61,217 nt of DNA. Source: an uncultured bacterium. Its GTDB lineage: Bacteria; Cloacimonadota; Cloacimonadia; Cloacimonadales; Cloacimonadaceae. Positions 43,795 through 53,383 of this stretch are shown here, one piece after another. The notes under the pieces are model-generated. The model was not told where the DNA came from. It saw only the letters and a list, made by a program, of their open reading frames with translations, and did not search any database. The DNA lies in NCBI GenBank assembly GCA_938009275.1, contig CALLHY010000033.1, forward strand, positions 1 to 61,217. Reading direction: 5' to 3'. The position numbers and the translations under genes were made by a program. The first letter of the stretch is position 1, and each line of letters starts with the position of its first letter.

Positions 43795-45660
43795 TTATTT
43801 AGACAGGGTTATCTTGCGTGTTTCAAAGTGATTGCCGCTTGTGAACTGAAGCATATATATTCCGCTGGGAAGGTCGTCGGCATCCCAAGCAATGGTATGT
43901 TCTCCGGCAAGTAGCTGAGGGCGTTGCCATTGTTTAACCATCTGTCCGCGGTTGTTGAATGCCTTTATCTGCACATCGCCCGCATCCTTTAGCACAAAGC
44001 TGATCTTGGTGCTGGGATTGAAGGGATTGGGGAAAACCGATTTGATGCCGGTAACTACGGGAAGCGTTGGAGCTCCGCCATTATTACCGAGAGAATATAC
44101 TATCTTTACTGGGCCATGGAACTTGGATGATCCGCTATAATCTATGCTCTGTAGCCAGTAGTAATACTCACCTTCGTTAGACAGCTCAGTATCCGTGAAG
44201 GTGTATAGGGTAACAGAGCTGTTGTTTTGAGCTGCAATAAGTGGGCTTACCTGGATACCGGAATTTACCGACGGGGTGTCAGCCCGGTAAATGTAGTAGC
44301 CCATCAAACCAGTTTCTGATTGGCTTACCCAGTTTAAGCGTACTCCTCCGCTTTGAATCTGAAGAGCAGAAAATGAGCTTAGTTCTACCGGCAATGGTAT
44401 GTCTTGAGCCAGTGTGCCAAGGGTGTAAAATCCGCTATGCTCCACAGCTTTGCGGTCGGGAAGGGTGAATTCTATTATGTTGCCATTAACCACGGGGCTG
44501 GGGCTAAGTATCTCGTATTTGGCACAAGAGCAGCGTTTGAACAGCAGGCGATAATCCGCCGGGTCAGAAAAATGGCTTTGCCCAAAAGCGGACAAGTCAA
44601 AGCTGATCTTGGTGTCCACTATTGCATTGCTTCCGGATACTTCCACATACCAAACCCGGTTTAATCTTCCAAAGCTTGGGTAAAGCAAGTCATTGGGATT
44701 GTAACTGCTTACTACACCTGTCAAATCGTTATGAGCTGCGCGTATGCGGGTAAAATTGGTGTCAAAAGTAGCATCAACAGTCAGGCCGCCACCGTTTGCT
44801 GAGGCATTGGGCGCACTTACGCTAACTTGCGTTGAGAACCAATCTGAATAGTGGTAAGAACTGGTTGGGTCATTTTGCACTGTTATCCCATACTTGTTAC
44901 CAAGATATGTTTCCACGCTTTTACGCTCAGCATCGCTCAAATAGCGGTTGTACATAATAAGTTCTGCCACCCAACCGTTGAAGCGGGTGTCTATCGTGCC
45001 GTCTGTATATCTGCCAATTGCTGCCCCTGCCCATGCTGTCATATGTGAGTAACGCGAGGCAACAGGATACAGGCTTACTCCGCGCAAGCCTCCATTTATA
45101 TAGGCATCTTTGCCTTCAGAAAAGGTGGATGAATGGCGAGCACTAAGAATCAAGGGAGCTTCAGTTCCGGCGTTGTATGCTGTAACATAGGTGTTAATCT
45201 CGTTTGAATACTGGTCTTGTGTAAAGGTTGTATTCGATCTCCATCCCACATGCAGATTTCTGTTTGCCGTAGAAGCTGTGCCACCCAGGAAGTAGTGGTG
45301 ACTGGAAGTGCTCCCCGAGGCACCGGCTGCTGTGCGCTTTACTACAGCGAATATCGTGTAGTTAGTGTTTACTATTACGGTACCATCAAATTCCAAAAAG
45401 TCGTCGGTGTTAAACTGAATAGCAGGCATGCCGTTTACAACATTGGTCAAATACTTAGGCTGAAATCCCACAGTTGCCTGTGCGGCGTGAAAGCCATTTC
45501 CGCTTTGATCTGTCCAACTGCTAACCGGGTCGTTGTTATTCAGGCTAAGCGTAGATGCATCAAGCCACATTCCCAGTCCGCTGCTTATATCACCGGGGCC
45601 AGCGGAATAAAGCTGCCAAGCTAGGAGCAGCATAGTAGTAACAATTAATAATCTCTTCAT
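43795..45660 (-). CDS. secreted LamG/concanavalin-like protein with C-terminal sorting domain
   Basis: 621 residues. Signal peptide about 1-19. A LamG-type jelly-roll fold follows (GLGMWLDASTLSLNNNDPVSSWTDQSGNGFHAAQ, YTIFAVVKR, FNGWVAELIMYNRYLSDAERKSVETYLGNKYGI); the last stretch is typical of concanavalin-like adhesion modules. A middle beta region and the sorting domain VFPNPFNPSTKISF...PSGIYMLQF...TRKITLSK follow. The likely role is binding glycans or surfaces outside the cell. Confidence 0.85.
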   Translation of the reverse strand: MKRLLIVTTMLLLAWQLYSAGPGDISSGLGMWLDASTLSLNNNDPVSSWTDQSGNGFHAAQATVGFQPKYLTNVVNGMPAIQFNTDDFLEFDGTVIVNTNYTIFAVVKRTAAGASGSTSSHHYFLGGTASTANRNLHVGWRSNTTFTQDQYSNEINTYVTAYNAGTEAPLILSARHSSTFSEGKDAYINGGLRGVSLYPVASRYSHMTAWAGAAIGRYTDGTIDTRFNGWVAELIMYNRYLSDAERKSVETYLGNKYGITVQNDPTSSYHYSDWFSTQVSVSAPNASANGGGLTVDATFDTNFTRIRAAHNDLTGVVSSYNPNDLLYPSFGRLNRVWYVEVSGSNAIVDTKISFDLSAFGQSHFSDPADYRLLFKRCSCAKYEILSPSPVVNGNIIEFTLPDRKAVEHSGFYTLGTLAQDIPLPVELSSFSALQIQSGGVRLNWVSQSETGLMGYYIYRADTPSVNSGIQVSPLIAAQNNSSVTLYTFTDTELSNEGEYYYWLQSIDYSGSSKFHGPVKIVYSLGNNGGAPTLPVVTGIKSVFPNPFNPSTKISFVLKDAGDVQIKAFNNRGQMVKQWQRPQLLAGEHTIAWDADDLPSGIYMLQFTSGNHFETRKITLSK

Positions 45661-45872
45661 TATCGGTATCCTTTTCTTATCTTTCGTCTTCTGTGTTCAT
45701 TTTCAAATGGGTACTCATGGAACCCACAACTTCACACGCATATACCACAGGTATATATGCTAATCAAATACATTACAGTAGCAAGAAGAACTTGCCTGGC
45801 TATAATTCTCATAAGAGTCAAGTTCGTTTAGCTTGCCTGCTTGCTTGAATAAGGCTTCGTGGTCTGCTAATC

Positions 45873-48800
45873 TCACTGCACTGCCAGCACCTTGTAAAAC
45901 CTTCTTGTTGCTTCGGGAGCAGGACTAATGTCCAGAGTGGTATCGGTAATGTTTTGCTGCAAGATGCTCCAGTTCGTAGCATTCGGGCTGTCTGACACTA
46001 AAACCTTGTAGCTTGTTGCCAGGTATGCCGCGCTCCAGCTAAGACGCAGTAAGCTATCGGAAACCCAGGTTATAACAAGGTTTTGTGGAGCAGACAAGGT
46101 GTGATAATACAAGTTCTGGCAGTTTTGGTCGAACCAGGGTTCAAAGTTTATCTTACCTGTGCCTTCTTCATTGTCGAAGATGCTAATGTCAATTGTTTCC
46201 TGATCTACGCTTCCCCAGTATATGTATGGGGCTGAGATTGTATTTTGAGTGTTGTTACGCAGATTCCAGGTGTTTCCGTAAAGCTTGTTCCATTGCTCCG
46301 AACTGCTAGCAAAAATCAGGCTGCCGCCAAGGTGGTAAAGCCCTACTCCGCTATTCGCCATTATGGTGCTATTCGCCAGATTCAGAGTGCCGGAATTGTG
46401 GATTATGCCATTGTTTCCACTATCCAGCAGGCAGCCGCTTATGCTGCAGCTTACATTACCATCTGTCTTAAGCAGATTATGATTGCTGATGGCAATGCGG
46501 CAGCCGCTTAAGTTTACGGTGCCATTGTGAAAATATACAGCGCAAAAGTCTTCAGAGGGAGTGTCGCCTTCATCTAATCCGGCATTAAGGATTTCTGTGT
46601 AGTTCAGGTTGCAAACGGCATCGGGATTAACTATACGTAAGCCCATCCAGGTACTGGGATTTGAGCTGCTTAGGCCTCTGAATACTACCGGATTGTCTAT
46701 AGTGCCAAGCGTGTTAATAGCTCCGTATACCATTATCCGCGGATAAGAACTATATTGCACATAATTGCCAAACACTATTTCAGTTCCGGCACTAATGTTT
46801 AGAACAGCTCCGTCATTCACCATTATTGTGCCGTTTGTCCGGTAGGGAAGCCCAAAATCTGGCCAGGTGGCGTTTCGGTACTGATATAGATTACCCAGCC
46901 CGATGAAAGGCGTTCCTGGGTTGCTTATCACAACATCAGAGAAAAACTCGAGCAATTCTACACCGGAGTATATTGGGTAAGTGCCGCAGTTAGTAATGAT
47001 TAAGCCATCCACACTGAACAAGTAATAGCCTGTGTCGCATACCAGTCCTGCCCCAGCAACATCAGATATATCCAGGTTGCTAATGCTCAGCACATCGGTG
47101 CTCTGGGTTTCCAAAGATACCAAACCATCACCATAGCTGTACTGGATGGTGCAATTGGCAATGTTCAGGTTGGAAGCTCCATAATTGGTGAAAGCCCTAC
47201 GGCCACCATAGGTTTCCTGCGCTCCCGCGTACAGCACATTGCAATGCACAAAATCCGCATCCCAGGATGAGTTATAGGTTACTATCCCCTGCCAGTAGTT
47301 TGTGCTGCCTGGATAGCGGGTGAAGATAATTGGCAGTTCATCAGTTCCTATTGCGCCTACAGCACCGGCAAAAGTTAGTGCGCGATTGTCTGCTATCCAC
47401 AAAATGCACCCCGGGGCAAAGCTGATGCTGGAGCCGCTGTTGCCAATTATTCCCTCTTCGCACCGGTAGATATAACCGAGATTGGCGAAGTGGACATTGC
47501 CTGATATCCCGTTATACGAAAAGAGACGGATGTTGTTGTTAGTGTTATCTGTAAGGCTTATATTTTGCAAGCAGCCGACCAATGAAGGCAGAATAGAGAT
47601 TGGGTTTCTCATGCAGCCGCTTACACTTAGCCCGTTTATATTAAGAACAGCATCGCTGTCGTTACACCAGAATCCATCGGTACGGCAGTCAGTAATTTGG
47701 ACGCTATTTATGGTTACACTATCTCCGCTACCCATATCATGGCAGCTTATAGCCTGAGCGTCAACGTTGCTAATCTCACAGTTTTGCAATCTAAGCGAAG
47801 TAGCACCGGCATTGTCGATAAAGGCATTGTCGTAGCCATACTGGTTTCTTTCGCCGCAGTTGTTAAAATTGCAATAGCTAAAGCTGGCATTGCTGTTATT
47901 ACTCAAATATATCCTGTCCCAAAAGTAGGTTTGGGCGGGTGGACGATCGAATACTATTGGCTGTTCTGCCGTTCCCGTGGCAGAAAGTGTGCCTGAAACC
48001 TCCAGGCTGCGGTAACGTTCAAAGTAAAACACTGTTCCGGGTAGGAAGGTAACATTTGTGTAGTTCACGTATAGCTGTCCACCGCTTATCTGATAGGGAT
48101 AGCCGTGATTGGCAAGGGTTTGACTGGCAAGATATCCGCCATTAACAAAGCGGATTACGTTGTGAGCATTGTTGCTTAGGGTAAAGCCGCTTATCTGATG
48201 CGCCCAGTTTGCGGAAACACTTACTGGGAAAGCATTGCAATTGTTAACTGAAAGCCCGTTTATGCTCAGATTATAACCACTGGCATTCTGAAACACAGCA
48301 TCCATGCCACAGCCATCTATGCTAAGGTTATTTATTACCAGGTCATCATTATCGCTGTCGTTACTTTCCAGATAAACCCCCCGGCACCAGGCATCAATAA
48401 TCTGGGTGTTCTCTATCAGCACAGTATCTGCCCGGTAAAGGGTGAAGGCATCATGAATATGACCATATTGGTTGCTGCTGGAGCAGTGCTGCACTATGCA
48501 GTGATTGAAATGAGCATAAGTAGTGCCGCTATTAAGATAGAAACCCCGCCAGTTCTGCGATGATTCGGGAAGCTTGGAAAATACAATGGGCTCGGAGGAT
48601 GAACCTACCGCTGTGATGGTGCCATTTATGTAAAATCCCAATGCATACCCAAACTGAAACACGCATCCGGCATCAATGGTGAGGTTTATATAATGGGCAT
48701 TTATATCTATGGCTTCGCAAACATAGGGATAGCCCCAGTCCCGCACCGTTGTATCCCTGTAGATGTATCCATTGCTATGCAAAAAGATACGGTTGTCAGT

Positions 48801-50132
48801 ATTGTCGGTTAAATCTGGCTGTTGGTTCAGGAAGTTTAGCAAATTGGCAGGAATGGCTATTGGCCTGCCACAATCCGTTATGCTTAGATTTGAGTAGGTT
48901 AAGCTAATAGTGCTGTCCAATATATACAAACCCGTCCAGGGGCAGTCCGTTATCTCCACATTGTTCAGCTCCAGGTTTCCATTGTTGCTTCCGCTGATAT
49001 ACAAACCATAGCTGGTTCCTCCGGGAATGGCTGTATTGGATATATTAAGAGATGCAAATGAATTTGCAGAGATGCTGGGCTCAGGATATCCGTATTCTGG
49101 ATAGCCACTTCCACTAAACTGGCAATAGTCCAAAGTTGCGGAGCAATTTGTGTCTAAGCTTATTCCTTTCCAGTGGTATGAGCCGCCTGGGTAGAACGTG
49201 ATGGGTAGCAGGGAACTGCCATCTGCTATTAATGAAGAGCCGCCAGACAATAACAGCTTGCCATGTTCTGGAAAGCGGAAGCCGACACCCGGCTCCAAGG
49301 TTAATACTGCGCCATTGTTCAGGTTGAGATTCCCAAGCAAGTAGTATGGCAAATCCTGGTAAGGCAGGGTATAGCTGGAATAGAGGTTTGTTTCCCACAT
49401 TGCCAGCATCTCTATTCCTGCCCAGGCTACCGATAAGCCAGAGAGGTTTGTATAATGCGGTAGTCCGGCATAAATGGGGTATGAACTGCTATGTTGGATA
49501 CTTATGTTGTCCCAGCTTAAACTGGGGTAGTGCCCTTGGGTAACATAAATGCCGGTTTGACAATCTGAAACATTTAGATCATAGATACTTACAATGCTCC
49601 CAGAGCCATTAATGTGCACCCCTTTCTGGGCAATGTTGCCCAGGGAAGTGTAGTTTATATTCACCGTAGAATTGTTAATGTAAATACCATTACCGGTAAT
49701 GCTGCTGCCCAGAGTGCAGTTTAGAATGTTAATCGTGCCGGAGTTTTCTATTCGCAGCAATGCAGTGGAATCATCCGAGCGGCCAAGTGAGCAGTGGTAG
49801 AATGTGCTTCCCTCTGCATTGGACAGGATAATTCTGGTGTAGTAGTTTTGCCCTTCAAACGAAGTGAAAACTATGGGGAAATCACTGCTACCCATCGCGC
49901 TAATCTGCCCTTCTACCGTGAGGCTGGAATTGGGCTCGAAAAATACCGTAACCCCGGGTTGGAGAGATAGGGTAGCTCCATTTAACACACGAATATTGCC
50001 ACGGATTTGATGCGGGTTGTTTGATGCAATAAGGTTTGTATCGATTGAAATGTCTCCGCTGATTACTGTGGCAGCACTCAACAGGTTGCAAACCAGCAAG
50101 AAAGAAAAAACATAGAACAAAAACTTCTTCAT
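45873..50132 (-). CDS. giant secreted right-handed beta-helix protein
   Basis: 1,419 residues. Signal peptide about 1-20 (MKKFLFYVFSFLLVCNLLSA). The body is a long series of parallel beta-helix turns in at least four superrepeats. Each starts with a line like 'NLNNGAVLTLEPGVGFRF' or 'YVNYTNVTFLPGTVFYFE', then 'GTxxxPIVF', and includes 'INNxxISNCxxxGI' turns. The C-terminus is fibronectin-like (NLVITWVSDSLLRLSWSAAYLATSYKVLVSDS) and ends at KVLAVQ with no PNPFNP sorting tail, unlike its neighbours. It could be a surface adhesin or carbohydrate-active protein; no catalytic residues recognised. Confidence 0.82.
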   Translation of the reverse strand: MKKFLFYVFSFLLVCNLLSAATVISGDISIDTNLIASNNPHQIRGNIRVLNGATLSLQPGVTVFFEPNSSLTVEGQISAMGSSDFPIVFTSFEGQNYYTRIILSNAEGSTFYHCSLGRSDDSTALLRIENSGTINILNCTLGSSITGNGIYINNSTVNINYTSLGNIAQKGVHINGSGSIVSIYDLNVSDCQTGIYVTQGHYPSLSWDNISIQHSSSYPIYAGLPHYTNLSGLSVAWAGIEMLAMWETNLYSSYTLPYQDLPYYLLGNLNLNNGAVLTLEPGVGFRFPEHGKLLLSGGSSLIADGSSLLPITFYPGGSYHWKGISLDTNCSATLDYCQFSGSGYPEYGYPEPSISANSFASLNISNTAIPGGTSYGLYISGSNNGNLELNNVEITDCPWTGLYILDSTISLTYSNLSITDCGRPIAIPANLLNFLNQQPDLTDNTDNRIFLHSNGYIYRDTTVRDWGYPYVCEAIDINAHYINLTIDAGCVFQFGYALGFYINGTITAVGSSSEPIVFSKLPESSQNWRGFYLNSGTTYAHFNHCIVQHCSSSNQYGHIHDAFTLYRADTVLIENTQIIDAWCRGVYLESNDSDNDDLVINNLSIDGCGMDAVFQNASGYNLSINGLSVNNCNAFPVSVSANWAHQISGFTLSNNAHNVIRFVNGGYLASQTLANHGYPYQISGGQLYVNYTNVTFLPGTVFYFERYRSLEVSGTLSATGTAEQPIVFDRPPAQTYFWDRIYLSNNSNASFSYCNFNNCGERNQYGYDNAFIDNAGATSLRLQNCEISNVDAQAISCHDMGSGDSVTINSVQITDCRTDGFWCNDSDAVLNINGLSVSGCMRNPISILPSLVGCLQNISLTDNTNNNIRLFSYNGISGNVHFANLGYIYRCEEGIIGNSGSSISFAPGCILWIADNRALTFAGAVGAIGTDELPIIFTRYPGSTNYWQGIVTYNSSWDADFVHCNVLYAGAQETYGGRRAFTNYGASNLNIANCTIQYSYGDGLVSLETQSTDVLSISNLDISDVAGAGLVCDTGYYLFSVDGLIITNCGTYPIYSGVELLEFFSDVVISNPGTPFIGLGNLYQYRNATWPDFGLPYRTNGTIMVNDGAVLNISAGTEIVFGNYVQYSSYPRIMVYGAINTLGTIDNPVVFRGLSSSNPSTWMGLRIVNPDAVCNLNYTEILNAGLDEGDTPSEDFCAVYFHNGTVNLSGCRIAISNHNLLKTDGNVSCSISGCLLDSGNNGIIHNSGTLNLANSTIMANSGVGLYHLGGSLIFASSSEQWNKLYGNTWNLRNNTQNTISAPYIYWGSVDQETIDISIFDNEEGTGKINFEPWFDQNCQNLYYHTLSAPQNLVITWVSDSLLRLSWSAAYLATSYKVLVSDSPNATNWSILQQNITDTTLDISPAPEATRRFYKVLAVQ

Positions 50133-50604
50133 AGTTACCTCGTATTATTTTCTAACTTTCTTCACTTATCCGACTAATTATTGGCACCATGATATGTACA
50201 TCAGGCTTTACTGTCAAGACAAATCATGGTCAAATCAGCCGGAAAGATAAATCAGGTAGTGGCGAAATTTCACCATGCTATGCTTTATAGTTATAGGCAT
50301 ATATATCTACATCTATATCTGCGAGATAAGGTCTATCTTGCTTCTTCCTTGCAGCTATCCTGTATTCGACACAGGATAGCTGCAAGGAAGAAGCAGGGAA
50401 GGCGTAGAAAATCTGCATAAATCGTAGGTCTGCCCTGGGTAAAACACGGCAACATCGATCTAATAAAGGCTAAATGGCATTATGCAAACCAATTATTACC
50501 TTGTGGATGAAAACGGGGTGAGGATGAGGTTTTTTACATTTCAGCTTGACAAAGCAGTTGCGTTATGCATGTTGAGTAAAAAAAGAAACATTATGGAGGT
50601 TCAA
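50133..50604. other. divergent intergenic region with a long hairpin
   Basis: About 470 bases between divergent genes. It holds the 25-bp inverted repeat at 50339-50395 and an atatat/ctacatctatatctgcg-rich stretch (about 50297-50325). A TTGACA at 50546-50551 lies about 55 bases before the next gene but has no clear -10 partner. No gene seen. Confidence 0.5.
50339..50395. repeat. perfect 25-bp inverted repeat
   Basis: The arms 50339-50363 and 50371-50395 are exact reverse complements (gcttcttccttgcagctatc within the left arm) around a 7-base loop. No T-run follows on either strand, so an ordinary terminator is unlikely. It may be a dispersed repeat or a regulatory hairpin. Confidence 0.7.
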
Positions 50605-51363
50605 ATGAACTCGCTGTATAAAGTGGCTTTAATCCTGCTGATAAGCCTGCTGACGTTAACTGCTGTTATCGGCTGTGGCAAAAAGGATAGCAAGGTGTTA
50701 CGGATGGGCACTAATGCGGAATTTCCGCCATTTGAATATAAGGACGGAGATAGCTTTGTGGGGGTTGATATCGACCTTGCCAGACAGATTGCCGCGAAGC
50801 TGGATATGGAGCTTCAGATAGTGGATATGGATTTCGATACTTTGTTGCCATCGGTAAGCTCAAACAAGATAGATTTTGCCATGTCTGCCATCAGTATCAC
50901 CGAAGAAAGGCAAGCTCTGGTAGATTTCTCACAGCCCTATTATGTAGTAAATCAGGTTTTTATACGTGCCCTGGACGGCAAGGTAAAGCTGGACAATCCT
51001 CAGGACATCGTGAAGTATAAGGTTGGTGTGCAAGGTAGCACCACCTGTGAAGCATACATGAAAGATAACTATGTGGACAAAGGCACTATGCCACAGGAGA
51101 ATCTGATGCAGTATCCATCAAACATCGAAGCTATCTCAGCTTTATTAAGCGGTATTGTGGACTTTGTAATAATTGATGCCAGTGCTGCCAAGGGTTATGC
51201 TCAGCAGAAGCCAATTGAAGTAGTTCACCAAATCGAAACCAATGAAAATTATGGCATTGCTCTGCCAAAGAACGGCAGTAAAAACGATAAGATAAAGCAA
51301 GCCCTGAAAGAGCTTTTAGACAGCGGGGAAGTGCAGTCTATTATACAAACGCATATTAATTAG
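50605..51363 (+). CDS. amino-acid-type ABC transporter substrate-binding lipoprotein
   Basis: 252 residues. The lipobox AVIGC puts it on the membrane surface. The family 3 solute-binding fold is clear: LRMGTNAEFPPFEYKDGDSFVGVDIDLARQIA, then FDTLLPSVSSNKIDFAMSAISITEERQALVDFSQPYY, and KVGVQGSTTCEAYM. These bind polar amino acids for uptake. Start: ATG behind GGAGG; the longer upstream frame lacks a signal peptide. No permease or ATPase gene is next to it. Confidence 0.88.
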   Translation: MNSLYKVALILLISLLTLTAVIGCGKKDSKVLRMGTNAEFPPFEYKDGDSFVGVDIDLARQIAAKLDMELQIVDMDFDTLLPSVSSNKIDFAMSAISITEERQALVDFSQPYYVVNQVFIRALDGKVKLDNPQDIVKYKVGVQGSTTCEAYMKDNYVDKGTMPQENLMQYPSNIEAISALLSGIVDFVIIDASAAKGYAQQKPIEVVHQIETNENYGIALPKNGSKNDKIKQALKELLDSGEVQSIIQTHIN

Positions 51364-51435
51364 GAAGCCCCAAGGCTTGACAGATAATCCTATAACAAAA
51401 AGGCTGGTACATACACATTAATGCAAGGGGAACAA

Positions 51436-51912
51436 ATGGATAGCAGACCATCTTGGCAGCAGTATTTTATGGAAATGGCATATCTTGCCTCAAAACGGAG
51501 CACTTGCATCCGACGCGCGGTAGGCGCGGTTATGGTGCGCGACAATCAGATAATATCCACGGGCTATAACGGTAGCCCCAAAGGCGTTCCGCACTGTGCC
51601 GAAGTTGGCTGTTTGCGTGAGCAATTGGGGGTTCCTTCCGGTCAGAAACACGAGCTGTGCCGGGGTGTGCATGCGGAGCAAAATGCCATTATTCAGGCGG
51701 CTATAAACGGCTCATCTACACGGGGAGCAAATCTTTATTGCACACACCAACCTTGCAGCATCTGTGCGAGACTGATAATAAATGCCGAGATAGGGAAAGT
51801 GTATATCAGCGAAGCTTATCCAGACGAACTGGGAGAGCAACTTTTCCGTGAAGCGGGAGTTGAGCTAATTCAGTTCGACATCAAAAACAGCGCGATGAGG
51901 AGAATATTGTAA
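51436..51912 (+). CDS. dCMP deaminase (ComEB-like)
   Basis: Cytoplasmic enzyme that converts dCMP to dUMP for thymidylate synthesis. It has 158 residues. The zinc site is HAE at 79-81 and PCSIC at 106-110 (C107, C110). CIRRAVGAVMVRDNQIISTGYNGSPKG and CLREQLGVPSG are typical of the family. Start: ATG behind AAGGGG; five codons upstream is an alternative ATG. Its stop overlaps the next gene by one base. Confidence 0.9.
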   Translation: MDSRPSWQQYFMEMAYLASKRSTCIRRAVGAVMVRDNQIISTGYNGSPKGVPHCAEVGCLREQLGVPSGQKHELCRGVHAEQNAIIQAAINGSSTRGANLYCTHQPCSICARLIINAEIGKVYISEAYPDELGEQLFREAGVELIQFDIKNSAMRRIL

Positions 51913-52457
51913 TGGCAAAGGGCTTGTTAAAGCGTTTCAGTGCTGCAGATTTGGTAATAATCGCCTCCATAGCTGCTGTGGGCATAGCGGTTAAACCCAT
52001 TGTTGGGCCAATATCAAAGTTCATATCCACACCTTTGGGAATACCGGGTGGTTCATTGGCAGGTGGATTCTATATGATGTGGCTGGTGCTGGCGATAAGC
52101 ATTGTGAACAAGAGGTTTACCGGCACAGTATTCGGCATCCTGCAAGCTGTTTTGGTGCTATTAGTTGGCATGGCGGGTAAGCAAGGGATGTTCTCGCTTA
52201 TCAGCTACACCGTTCCCGGCATTCTGGCAGACCTTGTATTTGCGCTAATTAAGCGTAGAACCAAGTTGATAACCCATCTTGTGTTGAGTGTAGTGGCAAA
52301 TCTGGCAGGTTCGCTTTCCACGGCTATCTTTTTCTTTAAGCTCCCCCCCCTGATGCTGTGTATGAATGTCGCTCTGGCAACCGCTTCCGGAATAATGGGT
52401 GGTTATCTTGCATACGGAACATTTCAAGCCCTTTGGCAAACAAGGATAGTAAAATGA
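51912..52457 (+). CDS. ECF transporter S component
   Basis: 181 residues with about five or six membrane helices. It has the typical opening of an ECF substrate-binding subunit (FSAADLVIIASIAAVGIAVKPIVGP), a glycine-rich loop (TPLGIPGGSLAGGFYMMW) and a late GIMGGYLAYG. Small vitamin or metal-type substrates are usual; the substrate is unknown. The downstream genes supply both ATPases and the T subunit, so this is the S part of a dedicated importer. Confidence 0.78.
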   Translation: MAKGLLKRFSAADLVIIASIAAVGIAVKPIVGPISKFISTPLGIPGGSLAGGFYMMWLVLAISIVNKRFTGTVFGILQAVLVLLVGMAGKQGMFSLISYTVPGILADLVFALIKRRTKLITHLVLSVVANLAGSLSTAIFFFKLPPLMLCMNVALATASGIMGGYLAYGTFQALWQTRIVK

Positions 52458-53383
52458 CGAAGATGATAGTATTACTTGTGCTGCTTTGCGCCAGCATGCT
52501 TAGCGTGAACGCCTTGCAGATTATCCGCTCCGATGGAGTGGAAGTTAATTTTAACAATGCCGAATTGCATAAGCTGGAGCAGCATGAATTTAGCACCAGC
52601 CGTGAGAAAGATGGCGTAGTCAGGCTGAATAACTGGAAGGGCATTCGTTTCGACCATTGGCTTAAGCAACAAGGATTGGGCGAGTACCTGAATATCCGCT
52701 TTGAATCCGCAGACCGCTATACCGTTATTCTCAGCAGGGCCGAATTCGAAGGCCTGGAAAGCTGGCTGGTTATGGCACAGGATAATGAAGCCTTTGCCAA
52801 TAATGCCCTGCGGATAATCTTTCCCACGCTTAGGGAAATGCAGTGGATACGTGATGTGCACCGCATTGTTCTGGAAAGCTTTGAGCCCCTTAGCAAGCCA
52901 GATAGATTCTTGCTGATGAAGCCCTTTTTGGAGTCTCAAACTCTGCATAATGAGCTGGGCCCCTTTGTTAATGTAAGCGGCTGGGATTTCTCGGAGTTTC
53001 TGCCTAAGCTTTCTAACCACGAATCCAAGTCGGTTGTTCTATATAGCCGCGATGGGCTGAAGATGAATCTGGAATATCCTTTCCATCTGGAAACTGCTGT
53101 GTTGGTGAAGAATAGTAACAATACCTACGACCTGAAAAGCCCGCAGATACCAGGAGGTATGTGGATTCGGGATATTATATATCTGCAATGCGATGAGACG
53201 GCATTGATAGAACTGAATAGTATTAACAGCCTTATAGCTTTGCACAAGCTGCTTAACTGGGAAAGCAAGCCTGATATGCAGTTTAGCATTCAGAAGGCTG
53301 ACGAACTGATTCAGCTTGGTTTCAGCGATGCTTTGGCTGAGCCAAGGGTATTTGAAGGAGCCTTGTACTTCGAGCTGAACTGA
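52454..53383 (+). CDS. exported protein with two molybdopterin-oxidoreductase-like domains
   Basis: 309 residues. Signal peptide about 1-20. Two similar halves are visible. Each has a '[RD]-x-D-G' turn, a segment like WKGIRFDHWLKQQGLGEYLNIRFESADRYTVIL, and an end like 'P...M-W-I-R-D-I' (MQWIRDVHRIVLE and GGMWIRDIIYLQC). This resembles the fold of the sulfite-oxidase molybdopterin-binding domain, but no catalytic cysteine of that family is visible. It overlaps the S component by four bases and the first ATPase by one, inside an ECF operon. A role in handling the substrate outside the membrane is inference. Confidence 0.55.
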   Translation: MTKMIVLLVLLCASMLSVNALQIIRSDGVEVNFNNAELHKLEQHEFSTSREKDGVVRLNNWKGIRFDHWLKQQGLGEYLNIRFESADRYTVILSRAEFEGLESWLVMAQDNEAFANNALRIIFPTLREMQWIRDVHRIVLESFEPLSKPDRFLLMKPFLESQTLHNELGPFVNVSGWDFSEFLPKLSNHESKSVVLYSRDGLKMNLEYPFHLETAVLVKNSNNTYDLKSPQIPGGMWIRDIIYLQCDETALIELNSINSLIALHKLLNWESKPDMQFSIQKADELIQLGFSDALAEPRVFEGALYFELN

